Positions 19,892-31,220 of a DNA stretch of 64,000 nucleotides are shown piece after piece. The notes below the pieces were generated by a model, which did no database searches, was not told the DNA's origin, and saw only the letters and a list, made by a program, of their open reading frames with translations. Position numbers and translations under genes: made by a program. Source of the stretch: Ornithinibacillus gellani (GTDB lineage Bacteria; Bacillota; Bacilli; Bacillales; Amphibacillaceae); assembly GCF_003730295.1 (NCBI RefSeq), contig NZ_QTSZ01000047.1, forward strand, positions 62,001 through 126,000, given 5' to 3'. The number at the start of each line of letters is the position of its first letter. The first letter of the stretch is position 1.

Positions 19892-20503
19892 TCAATTATC
19901 TTCCTCTACTTGTTTTTCCACATGCTGCACTTCCACACCTACTTGTTCTAATGCAGTTTGGATTCGACCGCGGTACATACGAAGTTCATCATTAAATGGA
20001 TATTCAATCGTTTTACCGTTTTTTAACTTTACCTCCATATAGGATAACTTTTTCACATAACCAGTAACCTCTGATATAAAGGATACTCCTTGCATATCTG
20101 ACCAAGCATATAATTCTTCATTGGTACCGGTAAGTGAACTTTGATGTATCCCTTGGTCATTAAAGTAATAATACTGATTAACTGCCATGCCAATCGCAAT
20201 TAATGAAGGAATCGTAATGGACATCATCCCCCAAGTTTTCCAATTCTCTTTTCGAGATTCCATTTTACTGAGTATGTATGCAGTAATACAAAAAATAGCA
20301 CCAATTATAGCGACTGCAACCCCTACAATAATGTAGCTAGTTATCGGGGCCTGAAATAGCCAAAAACTGTCTTCTGGTCGATAAAATATGTCTTGACCAA
20401 TTGTGATCACTAAGAACGGTACAAAGGTGCTGGATAGTAAAACAATAATACCAATTACCAGAAAATAGATTGCATAATCTGATGGTTCTTTCTTTCTAAA
20501 CAA
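19892..20503 (-). CDS. Membrane protein with three helices and a PH-like tail, unknown function
   Basis: I do not recognise the family with certainty. The best start is TTG 20503 (FRKKEPSDYAIYF after the initiator), because GGAGGGG lies just upstream; the ATG at 20518 sits inside that site and has none of its own. The product is about 203 aa: helices near 12-36, 57-82 and 92-112, then a soluble C-terminal region of about 90 residues with alternating beta-strand character (LYAWSDMQGVSFI, MEVKLKNGKTIEYPF) that looks like a bacterial PH domain, ending in a charged helix. The PH assignment is inference. Confidence 0.7.
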   Translation of the reverse strand: MFRKKEPSDYAIYFLVIGIIVLLSSTFVPFLVITIGQDIFYRPEDSFWLFQAPITSYIIVGVAVAIIGAIFCITAYILSKMESRKENWKTWGMMSITIPSLIAIGMAVNQYYYFNDQGIHQSSLTGTNEELYAWSDMQGVSFISEVTGYVKKLSYMEVKLKNGKTIEYPFNDELRMYRGRIQTALEQVGVEVQHVEKQVEEDN

Positions 20504-20533
20504 TTGATTCCCCTCCATTCTTCAAAAAAAGTA

Positions 20534-20659
20534 TTAAATGAGTGCTTTTAAAAAAGAAAAAATAAACTTGGTCTCGGTATTTAAAACTCGAATAGATTCA
20601 TCCACTTTTCCGGCTGTCTCTTCTTTTTTCTTTTCAACACTAATCTCATCCCCCTTCAT
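20534..20659 (-). CDS. Possible 41-aa ORF upstream of the membrane protein
   Basis: An ATG at 20659 opens 41 codons (charged N-terminal half, hydrophobic tail FIFSFLKALI) ending 31 bp before the membrane-protein start. No good ribosome-binding site precedes the ATG; a GGGGG stretch lies inside the ORF and could instead serve a shorter, differently framed peptide. Coding status is doubtful. The rest of 20660-21030 is AT-rich with nothing recognised. Confidence 0.2.
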   Translation of the reverse strand: MKGDEISVEKKKEETAGKVDESIRVLNTETKFIFSFLKALI

Positions 20660-21034
20660 AATAGTACGTAAAAATAAATAAATAGTTTCAAAAAAGTGGA
20701 AAAATTAACTTCATTAAAAATTCCCGTAATGAAAAATAAGAATGATATGGGGCTTAAGCTTTATTTGATTAGAAAGCAAATATGTCATTTATAAACCAAC
20801 GACAAACCTAATTATACCAAATAAGGGCAGCTGATTGACAAAACTTTCTATGTTTTACTAGGCAAAAATAAGGGAAAAATACTTATTCTTGCTAAGTCAC
20901 CAGTCCCAAATACTGTAAGAAAAATGGTGCTTTATATTTCAAACCGTTGTCTTTACGTCCTTTCCATGTCAAACATCCGACTTTTGTCACGATTCTATTA
21001 AACTTGTAATAATTCTAGCGGAATTGGTAATGCT

Positions 21035-21062
21035 TGTAATGGACTTTTAAAAGTCTTGTAAC
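21035..21062 (+). promoter_or_regulatory. Possible WalR-type direct repeats upstream of the YocH-like gene
   Basis: Three hexamers stand in exact 11-bp register: TGTAAT (21035), TTTAAA (21046) and TGTAAC (21057), each separated by 5 bp; another TGTAAT is at 21005. WalR of B. subtilis binds TGTWAH-N5-TGTWAH repeats and regulates yocH. The middle hexamer has one mismatch, so this is suggestive only. Confidence 0.35.
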
Positions 21063-21123
21063 TGCATTGCCTATTTTCTTGTGCTAACATAGGCAATGTC
21101 AGAATTTCAAGGAGGGACAACCG

Positions 21124-21915
21124 ATGAGAAAATTAGTAGCAGCTCTTGCTACGGGTGTCATATTTACTGGCATCGCTGCAACATCTGTTTCAGCGGAGGA
21201 ATACGAGGTAGAAAAGGGAGATAGCCTTTGGGCCATAGCAGAGGCATATAATACAAACGTCGATAATTTGATGGAGTTGAATGGATTAGAGGATCCAGTT
21301 ATCCATCCAAAACAAAAGATATTTATCAATGAAACATATACAGTAGAAAAAGGCGATACATTAAGTGATATCGCGAAAGAATTCGATGTATCTGTCAAAG
21401 ACATAAAAAAATGGAATGACTTAGATTCCGATTTAATTGTCATTGACCAAAAGTTAGAAATTAAGGGAATGAATGCTGAAACTGTAAAAGAAAAACAGCC
21501 GAAAGCAAAACAGACCAAAGCAGCTACAACAACAAAACCAGCTGCTAAAAAACAGGCGGCTACAAAACAAGCGCCTGCTAAGAAAGCTTCCGCTAAAAAT
21601 GAATCAACCAATAAAGCATCTGAAGGTAAAACATTGACAGTTACAGCAACAGCATACACAGCAAAATGTGATGGATGCTCAGGTGTTACTTCAACAGGTA
21701 TTGACTTAAATGCAAATCCAAATGCTAAAGTTATTGCTGTTGATCCGAGCGTTATTCCACTTGGCTCTAAGGTGTATGTTGAAGGCTATGGTGAAGCTAT
21801 TGCTGGTGATACTGGTGGTGCAATCAAAGGTAATAAGATTGACCTACACGTACCAACTAAAGACAAAGCATATAGCTGGGGAGTTCGTACTGTAAAAGTT
21901 ACAATCCTCAAATAA
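21124..21915 (+). CDS. yocH: YocH-like secreted cell-wall protein (two LysM domains + 3D domain)
   Basis: Secreted peptidoglycan-binding protein, a putative muralytic enzyme. ATG 21124 after AAGGAGG. The 263-aa product has a signal peptide cleaved after SVSA (about residue 24), LysM domains at about 26-69 and 71-114, a low-complexity Lys/Ala/Thr linker (about 118-168) and a C-terminal 3D domain (about 170-263). The three conserved Asp of the last domain appear to be D207, D229 and D240. Domain order matches B. subtilis YocH, a WalRK regulon member; the symbol rests on this architecture. Confidence 0.82.
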   Translation: MRKLVAALATGVIFTGIAATSVSAEEYEVEKGDSLWAIAEAYNTNVDNLMELNGLEDPVIHPKQKIFINETYTVEKGDTLSDIAKEFDVSVKDIKKWNDLDSDLIVIDQKLEIKGMNAETVKEKQPKAKQTKAATTTKPAAKKQAATKQAPAKKASAKNESTNKASEGKTLTVTATAYTAKCDGCSGVTSTGIDLNANPNAKVIAVDPSVIPLGSKVYVEGYGEAIAGDTGGAIKGNKIDLHVPTKDKAYSWGVRTVKVTILK

Positions 21916-21929
21916 ATGAATAATCGACG

Positions 21930-21962
21930 AAAAGAGTACCTGAAAGGGTGCTCTTTTTTTTG
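21930..21962 (+). terminator. Terminator after the YocH-like gene
   Basis: AAAAGAGTACC pairs with GGGTGCTCTTTT around a TGAAA loop, followed by a long T run. Confidence 0.8.
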
Positions 21963-22052
21963 CCCTTCCACTTTCCTTTACGTTATTGGTAGACCAATGC
22001 CAATAAAACAATTAAGATAGATAGTATATTAATAGGAAGGGAGAGAATCCCA

Positions 22053-22421
22053 ATGCAAAAAATTGGCCGTGGCGGTATGTTAATCATTACTGCGACCATA
22101 CTGTTTATTGCTTCTTTATTCTTGCCCTGGACAAAAATTTTAAATGTCCGGATGAGTGGATTTGCACAAGAAGGATTCTACGTGCTCATCCTGTATTTAT
22201 ATCCGGTGTATACGGTACTAGCGAAACGAAAAGTCCAAGCGTTTGCTGGTATGCTGTGTGCCATCATTGCACTTGTATTTTTAATTTATTTTCTATTTTA
22301 CATGTCAGGAAATTTCATGGGAACAACCTTCAGTACAGCAAGCCTGGGACTTTATTTAGCCATTATATCTGCTTTATTATTACTAATTGGTGTTGTTTAC
22401 AAAGCCAAGCAAGTAGACTAA
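22053..22421 (+). CDS. Small four-helix membrane protein, unknown function
   Basis: Not recognised. ATG 22053 after GGAAGGGAGAG. The 122-aa protein is mostly hydrophobic, with helices near 9-26, 38-56, 63-83 and 95-115, a basic N-terminus (MQKIGRGG) and the tail YKAKQVD. It has its own terminator and no obvious operon partner. The clear ribosome-binding site, start and terminator argue that it is a real gene. Confidence 0.7.
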   Translation: MQKIGRGGMLIITATILFIASLFLPWTKILNVRMSGFAQEGFYVLILYLYPVYTVLAKRKVQAFAGMLCAIIALVFLIYFLFYMSGNFMGTTFSTASLGLYLAIISALLLLIGVVYKAKQVD

Positions 22422-22455
22422 ATCCTTTTCAATTCATGAGAAGGATTTTTCTTTT
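22421..22455 (+). terminator. Terminator after the small membrane-protein gene
   Basis: AATCCTTTTC pairs with GAGAAGGATT across a 7-base loop, followed by TTTTCTTTT; the hairpin starts at the stop codon. Confidence 0.7.
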
Positions 22456-22656
22456 GTTCCTTTTTCTATATTTTACTTTTTCCCGATTGTTTCCATCCTT
22501 AAACGGGAAATGTATGGTAATTGCTAAACTTGTAAATGATAAATATAATGCAATAAATGTGTTTTTCAAGTAAACATCTATAATGAAGTGTGCTATAATG
22601 TTAGCAAATATAGCTTTTATAACATTCGTTTGTACACCCCGTATGGACAACTGTTT

Positions 22657-22670
22657 ATAAAGCGTTTACA
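22657..22670. promoter_or_regulatory. cre-like site upstream of kbl
   Basis: On the minus strand the site reads TGTAAACGCTTTAT, 12 of 14 matches to the cre consensus with an intact core. It lies just before the kbl ribosome-binding site, a roadblock position; CcpA control of threonine breakdown is inferred. Confidence 0.35.
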
Positions 22671-22689
22671 CAAAATGGGAGGCAATACA

Positions 22690-23880
22690 ATGTCAAGCAA
22701 CGTATTGGATACTTTTTTGAATGAAGGGCTATCAGAACTGAGGGATCAGGGGTTATATAATGAGATTGATCCGGTCACAGGGGCAAATGGACCGACCATT
22801 GAAATTGATGGGAAGCAGCTTATTAACTTATCATCTAATAACTACCTTGGTTTGGCAACTGATGAAGTATTGAAGCAGGTTGCCAAAAAAGCGATTGATA
22901 CGCACGGTGTTGGTGCAGGTGCAGTACGTACAATTAATGGAACACTTGATTTACATGTGGAGCTGGAAAAGAAGATTGCCGCATTTAAAGGGACGGAAGC
23001 AGCAATTGCATTTCAATCTGGCTTTAATTGTAATATGGGAGCTATATCTTCTGTAATGGACCGTAATGACGCTATTTTATCAGATGCATTGAATCATGCA
23101 TCGATTATTGATGGATGTCGTTTATCACGTGCCAAGATTATCCCGTTTGAGCATTCCAATATGGAAGATTTACGTAATAAAGCAAAGGAAGCAGTAGAAT
23201 CCGGCCAATATAAGAAAATCATGGTTATTACAGATGGTGTATTTTCGATGGATGGTGATGTTGCTAAGCTTCCGGAAATCGTGGAGATTGCAGAAGAGTT
23301 TGATCTGATTACTTATGTGGATGATGCGCATGGTTCTGGAGTAATGGGAGAGGGTGCTGGAACGGTGAAGCACTTTGGCCTTCAGGATAAAATTGATTTC
23401 CAAATGGGAACTTTATCTAAAGCAATAGGTGTTGTTGGTGGATATGTTGCAGGGAAGAAGAATTTAATTGATTGGTTAAAGGTACGTGCGCGTCCATTCC
23501 TATTTTCAACTGCTGTAACACCAGCTGATGCAATTGCAAGTACGAAAGCAATTGATATGCTTATGGAAAATAGTAGGCTGGTAGATCAGCTTTGGGAAAA
23601 CGGCAACTACTTGAAAAAAGGCTTGAAAGAACTCGGTTTCGATATTGGTGAAAGTGAAACACCAATTACGCCTTGTATTATCGGGGATGAAAAGGATGCA
23701 CAGCAATTTAGTAAACGTTTGTTTGAAGAAGGCGTTTATGCGAAGTCCATTGTATTCCCAACTGTGCCAAAAGGAACAGGACGTGTTCGAAATATGCCGA
23801 CTGCAGCACATACGAAGGAAATGCTGGACGATGCCATTGCGATTTACGAAAAGATTGGTAAGGAAATGAATATTATCTAA
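22690..23880 (+). CDS. kbl: Glycine C-acetyltransferase (2-amino-3-ketobutyrate CoA ligase)
   Basis: PLP enzyme that splits 2-amino-3-ketobutyrate with CoA into glycine and acetyl-CoA, the second step of threonine breakdown. ATG 22690 after GGGAGGC gives 396 aa, the usual family length; the in-frame upstream starts lack a ribosome-binding site. It is an alpha-oxoamine synthase fold with the DDAHGSG motif and PLP lysine K244 (TLSKAIG). The dehydrogenase gene that makes its substrate follows 32 bp downstream. Confidence 0.93.
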   Translation: MSSNVLDTFLNEGLSELRDQGLYNEIDPVTGANGPTIEIDGKQLINLSSNNYLGLATDEVLKQVAKKAIDTHGVGAGAVRTINGTLDLHVELEKKIAAFKGTEAAIAFQSGFNCNMGAISSVMDRNDAILSDALNHASIIDGCRLSRAKIIPFEHSNMEDLRNKAKEAVESGQYKKIMVITDGVFSMDGDVAKLPEIVEIAEEFDLITYVDDAHGSGVMGEGAGTVKHFGLQDKIDFQMGTLSKAIGVVGGYVAGKKNLIDWLKVRARPFLFSTAVTPADAIASTKAIDMLMENSRLVDQLWENGNYLKKGLKELGFDIGESETPITPCIIGDEKDAQQFSKRLFEEGVYAKSIVFPTVPKGTGRVRNMPTAAHTKEMLDDAIAIYEKIGKEMNII

Positions 23881-23912
23881 AATCCTGTAACAGATAAGTG
23901 AGGTTTTTTTAC

Positions 23913-24857
23913 ATGAAAAAAATACTTGTAACTGGTGCCCGGGGACAAATTGGCTCAGAGCTTGTAACGAAGCTTCGTAGTCAATACGGCACAGACCAAG
24001 TGATTGCAACTGATATTCGTGAAGCAAATGATGAGGGACCATTTGAAGTACTTGACGTTACAAATCCAGAACAATTTTTTTCTGTGGCTAAAAAGTATGA
24101 GGTCGACACAGTCATGCATTTAGCTGCATTACTTTCTGCAACGGCAGAATCCAACCCAAAACGTGCCTGGGATATCAATATGGGCGGTTTAATGAATGCA
24201 TTAGAGGTTAGTCGTGAATTGGAGCTGCAATTCTTTACACCGAGCTCTATTGGTGCATTCGGTCCAACTACACCAAAGGATCAAACACCACAGGATACAT
24301 TACAGCGACCAACGACCATGTATGGAGTAAATAAGGTTGCTGGTGAATTACTATGCGATTATTATCATGAGCGCTTTGGAGTGGATACGAGAGGGGTTCG
24401 TTTCCCAGGCCTCATTTCATATGTTGCTCCACCTGGAGGCGGTACGACAGATTATGCAGTTGAGATTTATTATGAGGCTTTGAAACAGCAGAAGTATACC
24501 TCTTATATTGCAGAGGGTACCTATATGGATATGATGTATATGCCTGATGCATTACAAGCAATTATTGATTTGATGGAATCCGATCCTGCAAAACTCGTAC
24601 ACAGAAATGCGTTTAATATTGCAGCTATTTCTGCAGCACCTGAGGATTTTGCTGCCGCTATACAAAAGCATATACCAGACTTTCAAATAGATTATGAGGT
24701 AGATCCGGTTCGCCAAAAAATTGCCGACAGCTGGCCAAATAGTATTGATGCGACGGCAGCTACTGTAGAATGGGGCTTTAAAGCGAACTATGATATAGCA
24801 GCAATGACAAAGGATATGCTGGAAAAAATTAAGCAAAGCGAACCAGCAAAGTCATAA
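23913..24857 (+). CDS. tdh: L-threonine 3-dehydrogenase, short-chain (epimerase-like) type
   Basis: NAD-dependent oxidation of L-threonine to 2-amino-3-ketobutyrate. ATG 23913 gives 314 aa. It has the Rossmann motif GARGQIG (8-14) and the catalytic Tyr137/Lys141 pair in YGVNK. This is the extended SDR (UDP-galactose-epimerase-like) threonine dehydrogenase, not the zinc MDR enzyme of E. coli. The pairing with kbl is what makes the assignment strong; alone it would be called an NAD-dependent epimerase. Confidence 0.88.
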   Translation: MKKILVTGARGQIGSELVTKLRSQYGTDQVIATDIREANDEGPFEVLDVTNPEQFFSVAKKYEVDTVMHLAALLSATAESNPKRAWDINMGGLMNALEVSRELELQFFTPSSIGAFGPTTPKDQTPQDTLQRPTTMYGVNKVAGELLCDYYHERFGVDTRGVRFPGLISYVAPPGGGTTDYAVEIYYEALKQQKYTSYIAEGTYMDMMYMPDALQAIIDLMESDPAKLVHRNAFNIAAISAAPEDFAAAIQKHIPDFQIDYEVDPVRQKIADSWPNSIDATAATVEWGFKANYDIAAMTKDMLEKIKQSEPAKS

Positions 24858-24868
24858 CATGAATTTTT

Positions 24869-24903
24869 AACCGTGGGGGTTTTCATTCATCCTCCACGGT
24901 TTA
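24869..24903 (+). terminator. Terminator of kbl-tdh
   Basis: AACCGTGGGGG pairs with CCTCCACGGTTT around an AT-rich loop. Confidence 0.7.
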
Positions 24904-24975
24904 TTCATTGAACGAATCCGTGGGGGGAGCATCCGTTATCTATCTACGTAAACTTCCTGAATAAGATGATTTCAT

Positions 24976-25019
24976 CAAAAAAATTCCGCGTTCCCAATAA
25001 TGGGACGCGGAATTTTTTT
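24976..25019 (-). terminator. Terminator of ykpA (bidirectional)
   Basis: AAATTCCGCG and CGCGGAATTT form the stem, with A-rich and T-rich flanks, so it can serve both strands. It lies six bases after the ykpA stop. Confidence 0.75.
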
Positions 25020-25024
25020 ATCTA

Positions 25025-26698
<1,674 letters not shown>

Positions 26699-26861
26699 TT
26701 AAGGGATAAGAAGGGTTTCGTCAATGTGAAAAAAATACACAAACAATATTTTTAAACGATTACACTTCACTTTTACGATATCTTTTTTTCTCGTTATTCT
26801 TTTGGATTGATGCCGACGTAACTAGGACGAAAGTGTTCTCGTTTCAGCTTTTTAATCTGTG

Positions 26862-29300
26862 CTAATCCTCCACCCTAATCATGGAAAATATAGATTGACG
26901 TTTCATCACCTTATTTAAAACAATGCTTCCAATTAAGAGTAGTGTATATAAAAATAGAATAACAAAACAGTAATATTTGAGATAGAAAGGAATTGGATAA
27001 AGATGCTCTAGAAACTTCATCGCAATTAAAAAAATCGATAAACTGATGACAATCGCACTTCCAATATAAATAATCATTTCCAATATAAGATATTGGAATA
27101 CTTGCTTTCTTGTCATTCCCAATGATAAATATATCCCCCACCGTCTTTTTTGGCTTTGGTATTTACTAAAAAAAATTACAATGATACTAATGACAGTAAG
27201 GGTAATTGAGACAGCATAGGCTAGCTTTCCTAAATAGCCAACATAAAAAGAAATTTTGGTATCTTCTTCCCTAAAGTCATTTAAATTTTGATATAAACTA
27301 CCGGGCATAAGAGATGACATACGTTGAATAAGCTCATCTATATGTTTAGCATCTTTATTAGATAATGCATCATCTGTAAAAATCGTTAGCTCTAGATAAC
27401 CTGGTAAAAGATTATGGTCAAAGGCAGTTTGTTCATCCATGATTATCGTAAGTGCATTGGATTGATCCGTAAGAAATGCTAAGTTGGAATTGTTGCCTGA
27501 AATAACATCGTATACTTCAAATGTCCATTCCTGTGTTGTAATTTCTTCGCCTGAACCTTGAGATTTTCTAACAAAGCTTAAATGCTCCCCTATTAGGGAA
27601 TCGTTAGGATTACGAGATTCAGAGGGAGGAGAAATGATAATCTTTCCCTTAAAATCCTGGTAATCATTGTTTACATATAATTCATTAAAGTTTTGTTCAT
27701 TTATTAACACGTACTTCACATGAGGTATAATGAGTTGTTTATGATATTTATGTTTTTCCGGATTAAATTGGCGAATCCAATCTTGAATTGCAGGCGTGAC
27801 AATATTTGAACTAATTAATGGATGAATATCCATCATGAAAGGAGTTTTATTTATATATGAAATGCCAGAAGTTTTTTCAAGTTTCTCTACATCCTCTCGT
27901 GAGAAAAAAGATGCTTTATTTATTAACATATCCAGATGCTCCACTTGATCCATCATCGTGAACTCGCTTGCCGACAGAAAATAGTCTTCATCAGCTTCCC
28001 AAATCCCCGCAGACTCATTTTGTAGATAAATAGAAAATAAAACCATTAATATACTAAATACAACAGTGGATAAGGCTAATATAACCTTTTTGGGATATTC
28101 TAATATTTGCAACGCGAACTGTGTTATTGCAAAGGATTTAATTTTTGCTATCCAGCCTTTTAAATGTTTTATTTGAAAATCTTCCCGTCGTAATTCGTTC
28201 GTGGAGTATTGGTCAATTTTTCTTATCGAATAAATAGAATTACCTAGTATAATGAAGAAAATTATAGCAAGCCAAATGGTAATTACAGTTATCATAAAAA
28301 CAATATTGATTCCAGAAAAATTATTTTGAATAAAAGAACTTTTGATAATACCATGGTAAAAGATAACTTGTAAGGGCAAGGATAGCAATAGGCTAAAGAA
28401 AAAAATAATAATAGATTGCGATATATATATTCTGAAGATATCCTCTTTCTTTGCTCCTACTGATCTTAATACAGCAATATTTTTCCGCTGATTTGAATGA
28501 AGGTATGAAAACAACGTAAAGACACAGCATATTGAGGTAATTATGATAAGTGTCTGGAATATAAATGCTGAAGTTGAAATTGTATTAAAATCTATTAACC
28601 CTTCAAATAATAATTTTTGATTAATAAAACCGCTCATGGTATATGGCTCTAAAAATTCCCGTGATCTTTTTTCAACTTTATTTTTATTTCCATTAAATTT
28701 AAAAAGAAAATTTGTCTCCCCACGGTCTACGTGTTTTTGTGAGATGAATATATTCGGGAAATCATTTCTGCCTATATCTAAATCATATGGCACGGACCAT
28801 TTTGCGGAATAATCTCTCACAATCCCAGTTAATAGTACATTAACATCTTGGTTATTGAGATGCAGACTTTTCTCCTCCCCAACCTTCCAATTGGGATCAA
28901 TCAAATATAAATACGATGATTCAATAGCGACCTCATTTTCATCGATGGGAAAGCTTCCTTCGAGTAAGTCTATGTGACCTAATTGCAACGCATCCTTATC
29001 CATCCATCCAATTGTAGCTGTTTTGTTTACATCAATCTCGTATTGATTAACTATTTGATATTGTCCTGCCCCATCTGTTTTAGCACTAACTTCCTCCTTT
29101 GTAGCATCTATACCAATTAGCACACCAGAATGTTCACCATATAATTGATAAGCGTTTTCTTGTAAACTGGCTTTTATTGCCTCTGAAGAAGTAAAAATAG
29201 AGATGGTGGAAGCCATAATAATTGCAATGGAAAATGTCGCAAGAAACAACCATCTTTTTCTTGCGAATAATAGCTTCTGTCCAAAATGAAACATACTCAT
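26862..29300 (-). CDS. FtsX-like ABC transporter permease
   Basis: Large permease (812 aa) of an export-type ABC system. ATG 29300 overlaps the ATPase stop (ATGA), so the two are co-translated. It has an N-terminal helix (about 17-36), a large extracytoplasmic domain (about 40-245), an FtsX block of three helices (about 246-360), a central helix near 410, a second extracytoplasmic domain (about 435-685) and a final FtsX block (about 690-800). MacB-type transporters have four helices and one periplasmic domain; two FtsX blocks are more like YtrF/BceB-type or lipoprotein/antimicrobial exporters. The substrate is unknown. No sensor kinase gene is adjacent. Confidence 0.8.
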   Translation of the reverse strand: MSMFHFGQKLLFARKRWLFLATFSIAIIMASTISIFTSSEAIKASLQENAYQLYGEHSGVLIGIDATKEEVSAKTDGAGQYQIVNQYEIDVNKTATIGWMDKDALQLGHIDLLEGSFPIDENEVAIESSYLYLIDPNWKVGEEKSLHLNNQDVNVLLTGIVRDYSAKWSVPYDLDIGRNDFPNIFISQKHVDRGETNFLFKFNGNKNKVEKRSREFLEPYTMSGFINQKLLFEGLIDFNTISTSAFIFQTLIIITSICCVFTLFSYLHSNQRKNIAVLRSVGAKKEDIFRIYISQSIIIFFFSLLLSLPLQVIFYHGIIKSSFIQNNFSGINIVFMITVITIWLAIIFFIILGNSIYSIRKIDQYSTNELRREDFQIKHLKGWIAKIKSFAITQFALQILEYPKKVILALSTVVFSILMVLFSIYLQNESAGIWEADEDYFLSASEFTMMDQVEHLDMLINKASFFSREDVEKLEKTSGISYINKTPFMMDIHPLISSNIVTPAIQDWIRQFNPEKHKYHKQLIIPHVKYVLINEQNFNELYVNNDYQDFKGKIIISPPSESRNPNDSLIGEHLSFVRKSQGSGEEITTQEWTFEVYDVISGNNSNLAFLTDQSNALTIIMDEQTAFDHNLLPGYLELTIFTDDALSNKDAKHIDELIQRMSSLMPGSLYQNLNDFREEDTKISFYVGYLGKLAYAVSITLTVISIIVIFFSKYQSQKRRWGIYLSLGMTRKQVFQYLILEMIIYIGSAIVISLSIFLIAMKFLEHLYPIPFYLKYYCFVILFLYTLLLIGSIVLNKVMKRQSIFSMIRVED

Positions 29301-29965
29301 GACTCCTTTAACCTGCCATTCTGCATGACATACAAGCGGTGGGGGTGTTGAAACAATTCTTTCTCATGAGTTACCACAATTAATGTAAGTCCTTGGTTTT
29401 GATTTAAACCTGTCAGTAATTCTATGATGACTTTTGTAGTTGAGGGATCCAGGTTTCCTGTTGGTTCATCGGCAAATAATATTTTAGGAGAAGTAATTAA
29501 TGCGCGTGCTAGTGCAACCCTTTGCTGTTCTCCACCAGATAGAGCATAAGGTTTCTTTTGCAGATGTTTTTCAATTTCCAAAACACGTGCCAATTCCTCC
29601 GTATCCCATTTTTTGTTTTTATTATTTATAAATTGTAATGGTAGTTCTATGTTTTCCAATACTGTAAATTCTGGAATCAAATTTAATGACTGAAATACAA
29701 ATCCGAAAGCTTCTCCCCTGATGTTAGCTTGTTGTTCTTCAGTTAGGTCGTAAAAGGACGCATCTTTATAATATACTTTACCACTCGTGGGAGTTTCCAT
29801 TCCGCCTAACATACTTAATAAGGTAGATTTACCAGATCCGCTCCTCCCTTGAATAACATGTATGTCTCCTTCTTTTACCGATAGTGTAATTGACTTAACA
29901 ACTTCATGATTTGAATTCCTGTCATACGTTTTTATTAATTGGTTGGCTTTTAAAATACTTCGCAA
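29297..29965 (-). CDS. ABC transporter ATPase (LolD/MacB type)
   Basis: ATPase partner of the permease encoded downstream. TTG 29965 (RSILKANQLIKTYD after the initiator) lies 5 bases after GGAGGAA; an ATG at 29983 overlaps that site and is rejected. The product is 222 aa with Walker A GRSGSGKS, Q-loop FVFQSLNLIPEFT, signature LSGGEQQR and Walker B ILFADEPTGNLD, all typical of the LolD/MacB/BceA family. The palindromic repeats about 60-180 bp upstream are candidate control sites. Confidence 0.85.
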   Translation of the reverse strand: MRSILKANQLIKTYDRNSNHEVVKSITLSVKEGDIHVIQGRSGSGKSTLLSMLGGMETPTSGKVYYKDASFYDLTEEQQANIRGEAFGFVFQSLNLIPEFTVLENIELPLQFINNKNKKWDTEELARVLEIEKHLQKKPYALSGGEQQRVALARALITSPKILFADEPTGNLDPSTTKVIIELLTGLNQNQGLTLIVVTHEKELFQHPHRLYVMQNGRLKES

Positions 29966-30025
29966 ATGTATTCCTCCATACAAATGTGTGATTATAATTT
30001 TAAAATTAAAAATATTGTGTGCATA

Positions 30026-30144
30026 AAGCTATTAGTCATATTGTCTTATTCCTATTATAAAAGCTATTATAGCTTACTGTTAGTTCGATTGTTAGGTCAT
30101 ATAAGCTATTATAGCTTACTGTTAGTTCGATTGTTAGGTCATAT
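30026..30144. repeat. 42-bp perfect tandem duplication carrying a palindrome
   Basis: Units 30061-30102 and 30103-30144 are identical. Each starts with the 15-bp palindrome AAGCTATTATAGCTT (centres exactly 42 bp apart, about four helical turns). A half-site AAGCTATTA lies at 30026-30034. The position upstream of the minus-strand ABC operon makes it a candidate operator. I see nothing further in 30145-30500 beyond AT-rich DNA and a short, unsupported ORF at 30288-30488. Confidence 0.6.
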
Positions 30145-30532
30145 AAGCAATTAGAGAATAAAGTTCATATAATTTACTATCGGTAATGTTAAACTTTTTA
30201 ACAAAATTAATTTTATATCCCCATTGAATGGGTAAATAAAATCTCTACTTTCTGTACTAGTCCAACAATTGGACCCGGCTTGTAATTATGAAAAAAAGGA
30301 ATAAATCGTTAGCTTTTATTGTCAATTGCTTCCAATATATTTCCAACATTCGAAAAAACACTTGTATGTTGTGCTGTTTTTGGGTAAAGTTTGATTATAG
30401 CCACGTGTTAACATCAAGTAATCATTGCAACAGCAAACGGATAGGATATACGTGTATTGGTCTTTTAGTGAGGCTGGGCAGCTTTTGAATAGAGAGAAAA
30501 AGATCAAGCGAAGCGCAGTGAGGGGGAATGTT

Positions 30533-31165
30533 ATGAGGGATAAGGCTATTTATTTTATATTTACAGATACTGGAACGTATTTATCTCGGCTTATCAATTA
30601 TTTTACCAATCAATCATTGAATCATGTATCGATTGCCATGGATGCTGATCTTCGTGAAGTGTATAGCTTCGGCAGGATACAACCTCAGAACCCGTTTAGT
30701 GGCGGATTTGTTCGAGAGGATGTACGTGGAAAGTTTTTAAAAAATGCTCGGTGTGCAGTTTATAAATTTTATTTTTCTGAAGCTGAGTTAGAACAGATTA
30801 TGACTAGAATTAAGCAGATTGAAGCGGAAAAGTGTCATTATAAATATAATTTTATTGGTTTAATAGGAATTTTATTTAATATAGAGATAAATCGTAAACA
30901 TGCTTTTTTCTGTTCCCAGTTTGTTGCTTGGGTATTACGGGATTTACGTACATTTCATGTCGAGAAGCCGATTTGTTTTACGACTCCAAGTGATATCCGC
31001 TCTCATGCTGGCATGCAGCTTATTTATCAAGGTATTTTAAAGGATTATGAAGACGCTACTGCTGTACAACTTAAACCACTGGCGGAAGTAACCAATCCAG
31101 TCTTGGCAAAGCCTTCGATGTTCTTTACATTGTCCAAGAAAGTAAAGCAGTTTGTGATACGATAA
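30533..31165 (+). CDS. Papain-like (YiiX/NlpC-P60 superfamily) hydrolase, unknown substrate
   Basis: ATG 30533 follows GAGGGGG at 6-bp spacing and gives 210 aa; longer in-frame starts lack a site. The pattern fits the permuted papain-fold YiiX/YebB-like group: His31 in LNHVSIAMD near the N-terminus and Cys127 in FFCSQFVAWVL. There is no signal peptide. The substrate is unknown; other members are suspected peptidases or amidases. It is not obviously co-transcribed with the WYL regulator, since a weak stem-loop (about 31164-31199) lies between. Confidence 0.65.
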   Translation: MRDKAIYFIFTDTGTYLSRLINYFTNQSLNHVSIAMDADLREVYSFGRIQPQNPFSGGFVREDVRGKFLKNARCAVYKFYFSEAELEQIMTRIKQIEAEKCHYKYNFIGLIGILFNIEINRKHAFFCSQFVAWVLRDLRTFHVEKPICFTTPSDIRSHAGMQLIYQGILKDYEDATAVQLKPLAEVTNPVLAKPSMFFTLSKKVKQFVIR

Positions 31166-31220
31166 GGAGCTGTACGAATCATGTGCTGCTCTTTTTTTGT
31201 CTATGTTAGGAGGAAATAGA

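Noticed and set aside
30288-30488. 66-codon ORF upstream of the papain-like hydrolase
   Set aside because: No convincing ribosome-binding site and irregular composition; it lies in the AT-rich upstream region.
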